NCBI GenBank assembly: GCA_964632995.1
Contig: CAZWDL010000025.1
Location: forward strand, 1-64,000
Reading direction: 5' to 3'
Source of the DNA: CAZWDL01 sp964632995
GTDB lineage: Bacteria > Bacteroidota > Bacteroidia > Chitinophagales > Saprospiraceae
DNA: 64,000 nucleotides
How positions within the stretch are numbered: position 1 is the first letter of the stretch; every line of letters starts with the position of its first letter. The notes under the pieces are model-generated. The model did no database searches. It had not been told where the DNA came from and saw nothing but the letters and a program-made list of their open reading frames with translations. Below, piece after piece: positions 8,249-16,519 of this stretch. The position numbers and the translations under genes are program-made.

Positions 8249-8487
8249 CCTAAGGTGTGCTGATTACCCATAAGTTGGTTTGTGCTACTTCTTCCCCGCC
8301 CTCATTCCTCGGGACGGGTAGATGCTCATTATTCATCTGTTCTTCTGTTTTTCGGTTCTGAATGTCTATAAATAGGTGAAAACTGCTAAAAACAGGCCAG
8401 AACCGCAGAACAGAGGAACAGAAGAACCGCAAAACCGCAGAAGTTCGGACCCGACCAAAGTTATGGGCAATCAATACTCACTAAGGT
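8249..8487. repeat. imperfect long inverted repeat, possible MITE-like element
   Basis: The left arm (8249-8283) contains GCTGATTACCCATAAGTTGG. The right arm (8453-8487), read in reverse complement, contains TATTGATTGCCCATAACTTTGG; both arms start CCT and share GTG then GATTRCCCATAA. Between them lie facing runs of TTCTTCTGTT/AACAGAAGAA type. No coding frame is convincing. This accounts for most of the gap 8176-8595. Target duplications were not identified. Confidence 0.45.
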
Positions 8488-8595
8488 AAAATAAACTAAT
8501 GATATATCCGCCCAAAGGCGGAAAGTTGCTCGAAACATGCGGCGGAAAAACTTTTCTCAACTATAAAATTGTTAGTTTAGTAAAAATTGGAACAA

Positions 8596-8779
8596 ATGCT
8601 AGCGAAGGAAAAAAGTATTAGAAACAATTCGATCATTGCCGGATGAATTCTCTATTGACGAACTGGTAGAACGTTTAATATTGCTGGAGAAAATAGATGC
8701 CGGACTTAAAGAGGTGAAAGAGGGTAAAGTCATTAACCATGACGATGCTAAGAAAAAGATGAAAAAATGGCAAAAGTAA
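8596..8779 (+). pseudogene. frameshifted type II antitoxin gene
   Basis: From ATG 8596 the frame reads MLAKEK and then runs off frame at a run of six A (GGAAAAAAG, about 8607-8615). Removing one A restores a continuous protein of about 60 residues: VLETIRSLPDEFSIDELVER, then LILLEKIDAGLKEVKEGK, then VINHDDAKKKMKKWQK. That is the typical shape of a small RelB/PHD-like antitoxin paired with ParE toxins. The stop (8777-8779) overlaps the toxin start at 8767, as in intact modules. It is either a pseudogene or a homopolymer sequencing error; the toxin next door is truncated as well, which favours decay. Confidence 0.65.
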
Positions 8780-8866
8780 ACTGGACTTTCCAGGCACTGG
8801 AAGATCTTGACGAAATTGCCGAATACCACGCCAGGTATTCAGAAAAATACGCATCTTTCCTCATTA
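8767..8866 (+). pseudogene. truncated ParE/RelE-family toxin gene
   Basis: The first 33 residues are a standard ParE-like opening: MAKVNWTFQALEDLDEIAEY then HARYSEKYASFLI. The family is about 95-100 residues long. After residue 33 similarity stops: the frame continues to 8949 but through the reverse complement of the end of the neighbouring SDR gene, so the catalytic C-terminal strands are missing. An inactive toxin is inferred. It overlaps the frameshifted antitoxin gene by 13 bases. Confidence 0.65.
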
Positions 8867-8893
8867 ATGCTTTTTCCGTTTCACCGTTTTCCC

Positions 8894-9667
8894 TCACTCA
8901 AACCCCTCCGGCGTCGGCGCTGTCCCCGTCCAGCCTCCGTCGACGATGATGGTCTGTCCGTTAATCTGCCGGGCCTCCGGCGAGAGGAGGAAAAGGGCGG
9001 TATGCGCAATATCCTCCGTAGTATTGGAACGGCCGGTGGGAATCACGCCGCCCCAGGCTTCCGCGTAGTTGGGCATCTCCTGGGCGGTGCGCTCGGTGAG
9101 CGTCGCCCCGGGAGCGATGGCGTTGATCGTAATCCCGTACTGCGACAATTCCGCCGGCAGGGCGCGGGCAAGCATCTCGATGGCCGCCTTGGTCATCCCG
9201 TAGGCCGCCAGTTGAGGCGCGGCCCGGTGACCGGTCACCGAACTCATAAACAGGATCCGCCCCCCATCGCGCTGTTCCCGCATCTGCTGCGCGGCGGCCT
9301 GCGCCAGAAAAAAAGTGCCCTGCAGATTAACCGCCGTCAGCCGCTGGAAATCTTCGGGGCGGTATTCCATAAACTTGCCGAAAGTCGTGATGCCGGCGTT
9401 GGCCACCGCTATATCGAGTCGCCCAAATTTTTCCACCGCCCCATCAACCATCCGCTGAATAAAGGGAATATCGCTGGAGTCGCCTACGATGTGCGAGCAG
9501 CGTCCGCCTTCTTCTGTGATTCTGTCGGCGGCGCCTTTCGCCACTTTGGCATCGATATCGTTGAGCAATACGGCGGCGCCCCGCAGCGCCAGCTGGCGTG
9601 CAATCTCAAAGCCGATGCCGGCTCCGGCTCCGGTGACGATGGCCACCTTGTTTTCAAAGTCTTTCAT
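8894..9667 (-). CDS. SDR family NAD(P)-dependent oxidoreductase
   Basis: This is a classical short-chain dehydrogenase of 257 residues. It has the cofactor motif TGAGAGIG near residue 12, an LLNDID acidic end of the second strand (favouring NAD), NAG in VANAGITTFG, the catalytic Ser in MSSVTGH, and YxxxK in AAYGMTKAAI. The C-terminal half has the family's INAIAPG and QTIIVDGGW segments. Its neighbour is a sugar-acid dehydratase, so oxidation of a sugar or sugar acid is a reasonable inference, but SDR substrates cannot be read from sequence. It is transcribed in the same direction as the dehydratase (9998-11725) with a repeat element between them. Confidence 0.9.
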   Translation of the reverse strand: MKDFENKVAIVTGAGAGIGFEIARQLALRGAAVLLNDIDAKVAKGAADRITEEGGRCSHIVGDSSDIPFIQRMVDGAVEKFGRLDIAVANAGITTFGKFMEYRPEDFQRLTAVNLQGTFFLAQAAAQQMREQRDGGRILFMSSVTGHRAAPQLAAYGMTKAAIEMLARALPAELSQYGITINAIAPGATLTERTAQEMPNYAEAWGGVIPTGRSNTTEDIAHTALFLLSPEARQINGQTIIVDGGWTGTAPTPEGFE

Positions 9668-9997
9668 GGATCTTCAGATGCTCTTTTTTGCTAAATATTA
9701 TTTTAGCGGCATATTAAAAATTGGGTTCGGATCTGTATTGACATGTGGATGAAGCCAGCATTTCATAATCAAGTTCCGGAAGCAGTCACAAACCGCTGAA
9801 TATTTGGTCGAGGTCAGAGACACCCGACCAACAGTAACTACAAAAATTTTCGTTCATTCGACGCTCACCTTTCCTTAATTCAGAATCGTCGTCGGCATGA
9901 GCATCCACCGCTCCTCAGAGTGCAGCATCATCAGGTTTTCGCGAAAGCGAAACCTGTCGGGCATCTACCTAGCGCCAACCTAACCTCCCCGGCTCCC
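9668..9997. other. intergenic region carrying a dispersed repeat
   Basis: No gene is supported here. The stretch holds one copy of a two-hairpin repeat (9901-9970) described separately, extending to about 9985 with sequence that matches 16208-16235 in reverse complement. The rest is AT-rich and may carry the promoter of the SDR gene. Confidence 0.6.
9901..9985. repeat. dispersed two-hairpin repeat, copy A
   Basis: The unit runs GCATCCACCGCTCCTCAG, AGCATCA, then the hairpin CAGGTTTTCGC-GAAA-GCGAAACCTG (9932-9956), then GGGCATCTACC. It aligns along its length with 16408-16474, and its last 28 bases (9958-9985) align with the reverse complement of 16208-16235 at 21 of 28 positions by hand. Conserved stems with changed sequence suggest a REP-type family. 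Confidence 0.7.
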
Positions 9998-11725
9998 TCA
10001 ATGCGATTCCCGCTTCACCTCACTGCCCGACTTTCCCCTCAGAAAATCCAGGTCCACTCCCAGGTGCGCCTGTTCCACGTGATCGATGTACATGCGTGCG
10101 TAGCCGCGGTCGTAGCCAAGGTCCGGTGGCTGCCAGGACCGGCGTCGTTTTTCCAGTTCTTCATCTGACACGTGCAGGTGAATCTGCCGGTTGGGCACAT
10201 CCACTTCGATCATGTCTCCGTTTTCGACCAGCGCCAGCGGACCGCCGGCGGCCGATTCGGGGGAAGTATGCAGGAAGACCGTTCCGTAGGCTGTGCCGCT
10301 CATGCGGCCGTCGGAGATGCGAACCATGTCGTCGACGCCGGCCGACAGCAGCTTTTTCGGCAGCGCCATATTGCCTACCTCGGGCATACCGGGGTAGCCT
10401 TTGGGCCCCACATTTTTGAGCACCATGACGCAGGTTGAATCGATATCCAGATCCGGATCGTCCACTCGGGCATGGTAGTCTTCAATATTTTCAAATACCA
10501 CGGCCCGTCCCCGGTGGGTAAGCAATCCCGGCGTCGCCGCCGAGGGTTTAATGATGGCGCCCTCCGGGCAGAGGTTGCCGCGAACGACGGCGATACCCGA
10601 CTCCGGCTTGAAGGGCTTGTCGAGTGTGGCGATGACCTTGCGGTCGTAGCACTCAGCGCCGGCGCAGTTGTCGCTGAGGGAGCGTCCGTTTGCAGTTATG
10701 GCGTCGTTGTGCAACTTGCTTTTCAGTTCCCTGATCACGACAGGCAGTCCCCCGGCGTAGTAGAATTCTTCCATCATGTATTCACCGGAAGGCTTGAGAT
10801 TGACCAGTAGGGGGATATCAGCCGAGAATCGGTCGAAATCGTCGAGGCTTAGCTCCACGCCGATGCGGCCGGCGATCGCCAGGAGATGGACGACGAAGTT
10901 GGTGGAGCCCCCGATGGCGGCATTGACGCGGATCGTGTTCTCAAAAGCCTGCCGCGTAAGAATGCGGGATAGCTTCAAATCTTCTTCCACCATATCCACG
11001 ATGCGGCGCCCGCTGAGCTGGGCCAGCACCTTGCGGCGCGAGTCGGCGGCGGGAATGGCGGCGTTGCCGGGCAGCGAGAGGCCCAGCGATTCAACCATGC
11101 AGGCCATGGTAGAAGCCGTGCCCATCACGGCGCAGTGACCGCGGCTGCGGCAGAGGCAGGCTTCGGCCTCGACGAATTCGGATTGGCTCAGCTCGCCTTT
11201 TTTGTACATTTCATTAAACTGCCAGACGTGGGTGGTGCCGATGTCCTGCCCGCGCCACTTGCCGTTGAGCATCGGTCCGCCGGAGACGACGAGGGCAGGG
11301 ATATCCACACTGCAGGCGCCCATCACGAGCGAGGGCGTCGTCTTATCACAGCCACAGAGCAGGACCACGCCATCAAGCGGATTGGCGCGAATGCTCTCCT
11401 CCACGTCCATGCTCGCCAGATTGCGGTACAGCATGGTGGTAGGCCGCATCAGCGTTTCGCCGAGCGACATCACGGGGAACTCCAACGGAAAGCCGCCGGC
11501 TTCCCATACGCCGCGCTTCACGCTTTCGGCCAGCTCGCGAAAGTGGGCGTTACAGGGTGTCAGTTCCGACCAGGTATTGCAAATGCCGATCACCGGGCGG
11601 TCTTCAAATTCGTCAGCCGGAAAACCCTGGTTTTTCATCCAGGCCCGGTAAATAAAACCGTCTTTTCCCCGCTTGCCGAACCAGTCGCGGGAACGTAGTT
11701 GCTGTTTTTCTTTTTTCATGCGCAA
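9998..11725 (-). CDS. IlvD/Edd family sugar-acid dehydratase (L-arabinonate type)
   Basis: The 575-residue protein belongs to the iron-sulfur dehydratase family that removes water from sugar acids or dihydroxy acids. The opening LRSRDWFGKRGKDGFIYRAW and NTWSELTPCNAHFREL match the L-arabinonate dehydratase branch rather than biosynthetic dihydroxy-acid dehydratase. Three cysteines sit where the cluster ligands are expected: C58 (SELTPC), C126 (CGCDKTTP) and C198 (RGHCAVMGTAST). The C-terminal SDGRMSGTAYGTVFLHTSPE motif with the catalytic serine is intact. The likely product is a 2-keto-3-deoxy sugar acid. The neighbouring SDR and SMP-30 lactonase fit a non-phosphorylative pentose or hexose acid pathway; the aldolase or dehydratase for the next step is not in this window. 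Confidence 0.9.
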   Translation of the reverse strand: MRMKKEKQQLRSRDWFGKRGKDGFIYRAWMKNQGFPADEFEDRPVIGICNTWSELTPCNAHFRELAESVKRGVWEAGGFPLEFPVMSLGETLMRPTTMLYRNLASMDVEESIRANPLDGVVLLCGCDKTTPSLVMGACSVDIPALVVSGGPMLNGKWRGQDIGTTHVWQFNEMYKKGELSQSEFVEAEACLCRSRGHCAVMGTASTMACMVESLGLSLPGNAAIPAADSRRKVLAQLSGRRIVDMVEEDLKLSRILTRQAFENTIRVNAAIGGSTNFVVHLLAIAGRIGVELSLDDFDRFSADIPLLVNLKPSGEYMMEEFYYAGGLPVVIRELKSKLHNDAITANGRSLSDNCAGAECYDRKVIATLDKPFKPESGIAVVRGNLCPEGAIIKPSAATPGLLTHRGRAVVFENIEDYHARVDDPDLDIDSTCVMVLKNVGPKGYPGMPEVGNMALPKKLLSAGVDDMVRISDGRMSGTAYGTVFLHTSPESAAGGPLALVENGDMIEVDVPNRQIHLHVSDEELEKRRRSWQPPDLGYDRGYARMYIDHVEQAHLGVDLDFLRGKSGSEVKRESH

Positions 11726-11894
11726 AAGTTAGCGCTTTGCCTAGTGAAATAAAAAAATAGCCGGGAAGATTTCTGCTGAATTTTTCAGAGATCTTTTGCC
11801 AAAAGCCCCACACATGATTCTGATTTTTTCCGGAAGGAAATAATATTTATTTTACAGCGCATTCCCCGGAGAGCTGCAACGCTAACCCTGATTT

Positions 11895-12410
11895 ATGAAA
11901 AGACTGAAGCGCGCCCTGAAAATTTCCGGCATCGTCCTGGCGGTTATTCTGATTCTTGCCGTCCTGGGTTTTACCGGCTTCGTCTATAAGACCCGGTACG
12001 GTTTTCCCTTTTACGATACGGAAGCGCCGGCACTACCGAAACTGGAGAAAGCAACCAACGTACTGGTATTTTCCAAAACGAACGGTTTCCGGCACGGAGA
12101 GGCAATCGAAGCCTCCGGTAAAGCTTTCGATCAGCTGGCGGAAGCTCAGGGCTGGGGACTCTTCCAAACCGAAAACGGAGCTGTGTTCAATCCGGAGCAG
12201 CTCGCCCGCTTTGATGTCGCCGTATGGAACAACGTCACCGGTCCGGTGCTGAACGAGAAACAGCGTATGGCGTTGAAACAATATGTGGAAGGGGGCGGTG
12301 GCTTCGTGGGCATCCATGGGGCAGGTGATAACTCACACGAACACTGGGCCTGGTATACCGATACCATCACAGTGATTAATCTCGAGCCTTTAAGATATCC
12401 AAATAAATAA
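11895..12410 (+). pseudogene. truncated ThuA-domain protein
   Basis: Residues 10-32 form an N-terminal membrane anchor. From about residue 53 the ThuA (trehalose-utilisation-like, glutamine-amidotransferase-like) fold begins: NVLVFSKTNGFRH, ENGAVFNPEQLARFDVAVW, MALKQYVEGGGGFVGIHGAG, then HEHWAWYTDT. In the family the next residues enter a Gly-rich segment with conserved histidines and the domain runs another 100 or more residues. Here the frame leaves the family after WYTDT and stops 14 residues later. The gene is therefore 3'-truncated, most simply by a deletion whose other side is the start region of the SMP-30 gene at 12446. An altered but expressed short protein is possible. Confidence 0.7.
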
Positions 12411-12445
12411 AAGAACCTTATTACCGAAGCATCAACATTACTTCT

Positions 12446-13318
12446 ATGCATCAACCAAAACCCCTTTTTGACGTCAGAGCCGAGCACGGCGAAGGCCCTC
12501 TCTGGGATCCAGTAGAGGGCAATCTGTACTGGGTCGACCTGTTTCAGGGTCGCTATTTCAAAGCCAACCTGAAGGAACAGACGGTGGAACACCACGAGGT
12601 AGGGCAGGCCCTGGGTGTGATGGCATTACGCAAAAAGTGGGGCATGGTAGTGGCGGTGGAAAATGGTTTCGCGCTGTGGAATGAGGATGCCCGGAACCTG
12701 CAAATAATTAAAAGCACACCGATAAGCGATGAGCCGGCCCTGCGCTTTAACGACGGCGCCGTCGACCCCGCCGGGCGCTTTTTTGCCGGCACTATGGCCT
12801 GGGATGAACAGAGCCGCCTTGGTAAATTGTACCGCCTGGACGCCAATTTCGTCATTAAAGAATTGGACAATAATCTCTACATCAGCAACGGCATGGGCTG
12901 GAGCATGGACCGCAAAACCTTCTACTTTATCGACACGCTGCAGCACGCCGTATTCGCCTATGACTACGACCTTCCCAGCGGCGATATCAGCAACCGCCGG
13001 GTCTTCATCCGGTTCGCCGAAGATGAATTACCCGACGGTATGACGATGGACAGCAATGACGGCTTCTGGATCGCCCTCTACGGCGGCGGCAAAATCGTCC
13101 GCTTCGATGCTTCAGGGAAACGCACCGGCGAAATCCCATTGCCGGTACAACACCCCACGAGCTGCTGCTTCGGCGGACGGGATATGAAAACGCTTTTTAT
13201 CACCACTTCACAAAAAGAACTCAGTGAAGATGAACGCCGGGAAAATCCGCTGGCGGGAAGGTTGTTTTACCTGGAAACGGATGTTAGGGGGAAACCGGAG
13301 CGGCGGTTCCGGGGGTAG
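12446..13318 (+). CDS. SMP-30/gluconolactonase family sugar lactonase
   Basis: This 290-residue six-bladed beta-propeller protein hydrolyses sugar lactones to aldonic acids, or is a regucalcin-like homologue. The metal ligands of the family are present: E16 in EHGEGPLWD, N148 in ISNGMGWS, and D197 in LPDGMTMD. N102 in RFNDGAVDP is the conserved substrate-side residue. There is no signal peptide, so it is cytoplasmic. Lying among sugar-acid genes (dehydratase at 9998-11725, SDR, TPP enzyme), it probably supplies the acid substrate for the dehydratase; the dehydratase is on the opposite strand, so co-regulation is not assured. Confidence 0.9.
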   Translation: MHQPKPLFDVRAEHGEGPLWDPVEGNLYWVDLFQGRYFKANLKEQTVEHHEVGQALGVMALRKKWGMVVAVENGFALWNEDARNLQIIKSTPISDEPALRFNDGAVDPAGRFFAGTMAWDEQSRLGKLYRLDANFVIKELDNNLYISNGMGWSMDRKTFYFIDTLQHAVFAYDYDLPSGDISNRRVFIRFAEDELPDGMTMDSNDGFWIALYGGGKIVRFDASGKRTGEIPLPVQHPTSCCFGGRDMKTLFITTSQKELSEDERRENPLAGRLFYLETDVRGKPERRFRG

Positions 13319-13435
13319 CTGGGGATACAGTCATGGAAAGTCATGAAGGCATTTAAGCTCCAGCTATTAAAATAAGTTTGGTGATTTTGTAATTTTAATC
13401 CATCTTCTATTTATTAAGACTTAACCAAGCTTTCC

Positions 13436-15172
13436 ATGAAAAAAACCGGCGCTTACCTGACCGTCTACGCCCTGGAGCAGATTGGGGTGCAACACACCTT
13501 CGGCATTCCGGGTACACATACCACGGAACTCTACGATGAGCTCAACAATTCCGGGCAGATCACGCCTGTCCTGGTCACGCACGAGGGCGGGGGCGCTTTT
13601 ATGGCCGATGCCGTCTCCCGCACTTCCGGGCAGATCGGCACGCTGACCATTGTGCCGGCGGCGGGCGCTACGCACGCTATGAGCGGCATCGGCGAAGCTT
13701 ATCTCGACGGTATTCCCATGATGGTTATCTCCGGCGGCACGCGGCGCGACAGCGGGAAGCACTACCAGCTGCACCAGCTTGACCTGGGGCGTCTGGTGGA
13801 TGGTATCGTCAAAAAATACTATCTGATCGAAAAGCACGAAGATATCGTGCCGACCATCTACGAGGCCTACCAGCTGGCCCGTTCCGGCGAGCCCGGGCCG
13901 GTCTTCGTGGAGATCCCCGTTGAGCTGTTGCTCTTCCAGGGTGAGCTGGAGGAACTGCCCGCCTACCAGGGCAGTATTCCGGTTCCCCAGCCCGACGAAA
14001 GAGAGGTTCAGGCAGCCGTCGATCTGTTGCTGGAGGCTAAACATCCCGGTATGTACGTCGGCTGGGGCGCCGTAGACGCCTGCCCCACCACGATAAAACT
14101 AGCGGAAAAGCTGGTGGCGCCGGTAGCCACTACGCTGCAGGGCAAAAGCGCCTTTCCCGCGGATCACCCGCTGCACGTAGGCGTAGGGTACGGCCCTACC
14201 GGACTGCCGGTAGCACAGGAGGTGTTCAAAGACTGCGACTGTCTGCTGGCGGTGGGCTGCCGCTTTGCCGAGATTGCCACGGGCAGCTACGGGATGGAGG
14301 TGCCGGAGAACCTCATTCACATTGATATCAACCCGGAGGTATTTCATAAAAACTACCCGGCCAAGATAGCTATTGAGGGAGACGCCAAGGTAACCCTGCG
14401 GGCTATCGCCGCCGAGCTCGAGCGCCGCGACTGGCAGGCAAAACGGGATCTCCAGAAACTGTCCGCCAAAATCGCCGAGGGCAAACACCAGTATCGCTCC
14501 TCCTGGGAAGAAAAACCGCAGGACGAGCTCGTCTCACCAGGCTTATTCTTCCGTTCCCTGCGCTCGCAACTGCCCGAGGACGCCTACCTGGTCGTTGACG
14601 ACGGCAAGCATACCTTTCTGGCCGCCGAACTCTTCGACGTTCACCAGCCGCGGCATTTTATTTCTCCCACCGACTTCAACTGCATGGGCTACTGCGTGCC
14701 CGCCGCCATCGGCACGAAGCTGTCTAACCCGGACAAAACTGTAGCTGCCATCGTAGGCGACGGCGCTTTCCTTATGACAGGCATGGAGATGATCACAGCC
14801 GCCTCCTACGGCCTGGGTATTGCCGTCTTCGTCTTCCACGACGGCGAGCTCGGCCAGATCTCCCAGTTCCAGCAAATCCCCCTCAACCGCAAAACCGCCA
14901 CCGTTCTCGGCGACCTCAAAGTGGAAGGCGTCGCTATGGCCACCGGCGCCGAGTTCATCGCCCTGGAAAACGATCACCAGATCGAGGAACGGGTAAGCCA
15001 GGCCCTGCAGCTGGCCAGTGAAGGCAAACCCGTCATTGTGGATGTCCGGATCGACTACAGCAAGCGGACACGGTTGACGAAAGGAGTGGTAAAAACTAAT
15101 CTTTCGCGCTTCCCCTTACGAGAAAAGGTGCGCTTTATCGGGCGGGCTATTAAACGGCAGATTTTGGGATAA
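13436..15172 (+). CDS. thiamine-pyrophosphate enzyme, acetolactate-synthase-like
   Basis: The 578-residue protein has the three domains of the POX/ALS family. The N-terminal Pyr domain carries the cofactor-activating glutamate in THEGGGAFMAD. The middle domain spans about residues 190-330. The C-terminal PP domain has the metal-diphosphate motif starting GDGAFLMTGMEM. The HEGGGAF context differs from true acetolactate synthases (HEQGA), and there is no neighbouring regulatory subunit, so branched-chain biosynthesis is unlikely. A carboligase or decarboxylase acting on a 2-keto acid is possible. It starts 117 bases after the lactonase gene on the same strand, so a functional link with sugar-acid degradation is plausible but unproven. 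Confidence 0.85.
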   Translation: MKKTGAYLTVYALEQIGVQHTFGIPGTHTTELYDELNNSGQITPVLVTHEGGGAFMADAVSRTSGQIGTLTIVPAAGATHAMSGIGEAYLDGIPMMVISGGTRRDSGKHYQLHQLDLGRLVDGIVKKYYLIEKHEDIVPTIYEAYQLARSGEPGPVFVEIPVELLLFQGELEELPAYQGSIPVPQPDEREVQAAVDLLLEAKHPGMYVGWGAVDACPTTIKLAEKLVAPVATTLQGKSAFPADHPLHVGVGYGPTGLPVAQEVFKDCDCLLAVGCRFAEIATGSYGMEVPENLIHIDINPEVFHKNYPAKIAIEGDAKVTLRAIAAELERRDWQAKRDLQKLSAKIAEGKHQYRSSWEEKPQDELVSPGLFFRSLRSQLPEDAYLVVDDGKHTFLAAELFDVHQPRHFISPTDFNCMGYCVPAAIGTKLSNPDKTVAAIVGDGAFLMTGMEMITAASYGLGIAVFVFHDGELGQISQFQQIPLNRKTATVLGDLKVEGVAMATGAEFIALENDHQIEERVSQALQLASEGKPVIVDVRIDYSKRTRLTKGVVKTNLSRFPLREKVRFIGRAIKRQILG

Positions 15173-15244
15173 ACCGTTCTTAGAGGCTGTTTGAGTTTTT
15201 AGGTTCCTGCCCCCCCTTCCTCAGGTCGGGCAAAAGATGAGAAC

Positions 15245-16057
15245 CTATAACTTTCTATTCCTCTTCAGTACCGCCCATTGCTTCTTTCCCTTCCGCTTGA
15301 GCCTGTCCGTAAGCCTGCCGCCCAGACCCGGAAACACGTTCCCCAGCTTTGCCAGCCGGCCCCGGCTCGCCGGAATGGCCACCTCGATTGCCTTGCTTTG
15401 CATCACCTGAAGGAGGGCCTGGGACACATCAGCCGGCGTAAGCGGATTTTTTGGTCCTGAGAAAGACATGACCGCTTCCGGGAACTGCAGTTGTAAGTCT
15501 AGCATCGGGGTATCCACCAGATCCGGGCAGACGACGCTGACATGCACACCGCGGGGGCGCAATTCGTAGGCGCTCGCGATAGAGAAGCCGCGTACCGCAA
15601 ATTTGGAAGCGGAATAAAGCGCGATTCCGGCAATGGGGGCGATCCCGGCCAGGGATGCAATATTGATAATATGGCCGCTGCCCTGCTCCACCATTTGCTC
15701 GCTCGCCAGCCGGGTGCCGTACATCACCCCTTTCGCATTCACATCCAGGTGCCGGTCGATCAGCTCGATGTCGGTTTCATGGATATAGCCGGGGGCGACT
15801 ACGCCCGCGATGTTGAAGAGGTAGTCGATGCGACCATAGTGGTCGAGGGCGGTTTGGAGGAAGGCCTGCCAGTCGGCTACGCGGGTCACGTCCAGGCGGC
15901 GGCAGTGCAGGGTGTCACCGGGCTGGTATGCCTGGCTTAGTCCTTCTTCATCGATATCACCGAGAACGAGGCGGTAGCTTTGCTGTTGCAAAATACCGGC
16001 GAAGTGGCGGCCGATGCCGCCGGCAGCACCGGTAATGAGGGCGACGGGAGTGGGCAT
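15245..16057 (-). CDS. SDR family oxidoreductase
   Basis: The 270-residue protein is a classical SDR: TGAAGGIG cofactor loop near residue 8, LGDID at the end of strand two, NIAGV, the catalytic serine in INIASLAGIAP, and YSASKFAVRG with Tyr and Lys. The last 40 residues are basic and extend beyond the core (LTDRLKRKGKKQWAVLKRNRKL in two parts), which resembles SDRs that associate with lipid or membrane substrates. It converges with the TPP enzyme, leaving 72 bases between the stops, so it is a separate transcription unit. Confidence 0.88.
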   Translation of the reverse strand: MPTPVALITGAAGGIGRHFAGILQQQSYRLVLGDIDEEGLSQAYQPGDTLHCRRLDVTRVADWQAFLQTALDHYGRIDYLFNIAGVVAPGYIHETDIELIDRHLDVNAKGVMYGTRLASEQMVEQGSGHIINIASLAGIAPIAGIALYSASKFAVRGFSIASAYELRPRGVHVSVVCPDLVDTPMLDLQLQFPEAVMSFSGPKNPLTPADVSQALLQVMQSKAIEVAIPASRGRLAKLGNVFPGLGGRLTDRLKRKGKKQWAVLKRNRKL

Positions 16058-16519
16058 GGTTAGTTTTTATTTCGATTTTTTTCTGCCAATCGGCCGGGGG
16101 AACGGAGTTCGGGATATGTGGATGCTAAGTTGATGTTTACCTTGTGGAATTCACGAAGCGACTATTCCACAGGGTGAACCCGACCAGGTCGCGTAGCGGG
16201 ATGGGCGGGCTAAGTTGATTTTAGGTGGATGCCCGAACCTCCTTTTGAAAGTCGTTCCCCTTCTATAATAACGCAATTGAAGTCGATCAAATTTAGGCGT
16301 TCGGGATTATTTCTTTCCTCTTTTGAAGGACTTTTTCGAAAGAATTATTTATGAAGAAGTGAATTCTTCCAGAGAAAGTACACAGAAGATTGAGGAGTCT
16401 CCGAACAGCATCTACCGCCCGTCAGGGCGGAGCATCAGCTGGATTCGCGAAGCGAAGCCAGGTTAGCATCCACAGCATCCTTTCTCTAACCGGAAAATAA
16501 AGAACGGTCTACCAACCCC
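16058..16519. other. repeat-filled intergenic region
   Basis: No gene is supported here. The left half (about 16093-16241) is bounded by GGAGTTCGGG and, inverted, CCCGAACCTCC. Inside is the hairpin TGTGGAAT...ATTCCACA and two direct copies of GCTAAGTTGAT. The right half contains copy B of the dispersed repeat. The whole stretch looks like nested repeat insertions. Confidence 0.55.
16408..16474. repeat. dispersed two-hairpin repeat, copy B
   Basis: It aligns with 9901-9970. Hairpin one is CCGCCC-GTCA-GGGCGG (16415-16430). Hairpin two is CTGGATTCGC-GAA-GCGAAGCCAG (16439-16461, one mismatch). The unit is bracketed by GCATCTACC and GCATCCACA. Like copy A it lies upstream of an SDR gene read on the minus strand. 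Confidence 0.7.

Noticed and set aside
15183..15202. GAGGCTGTTTGAG, similar to the MITE end at 6003
   Set aside because: There is no matching inverted end or target duplication nearby; a solo 10-base match is weak evidence for an element remnant.
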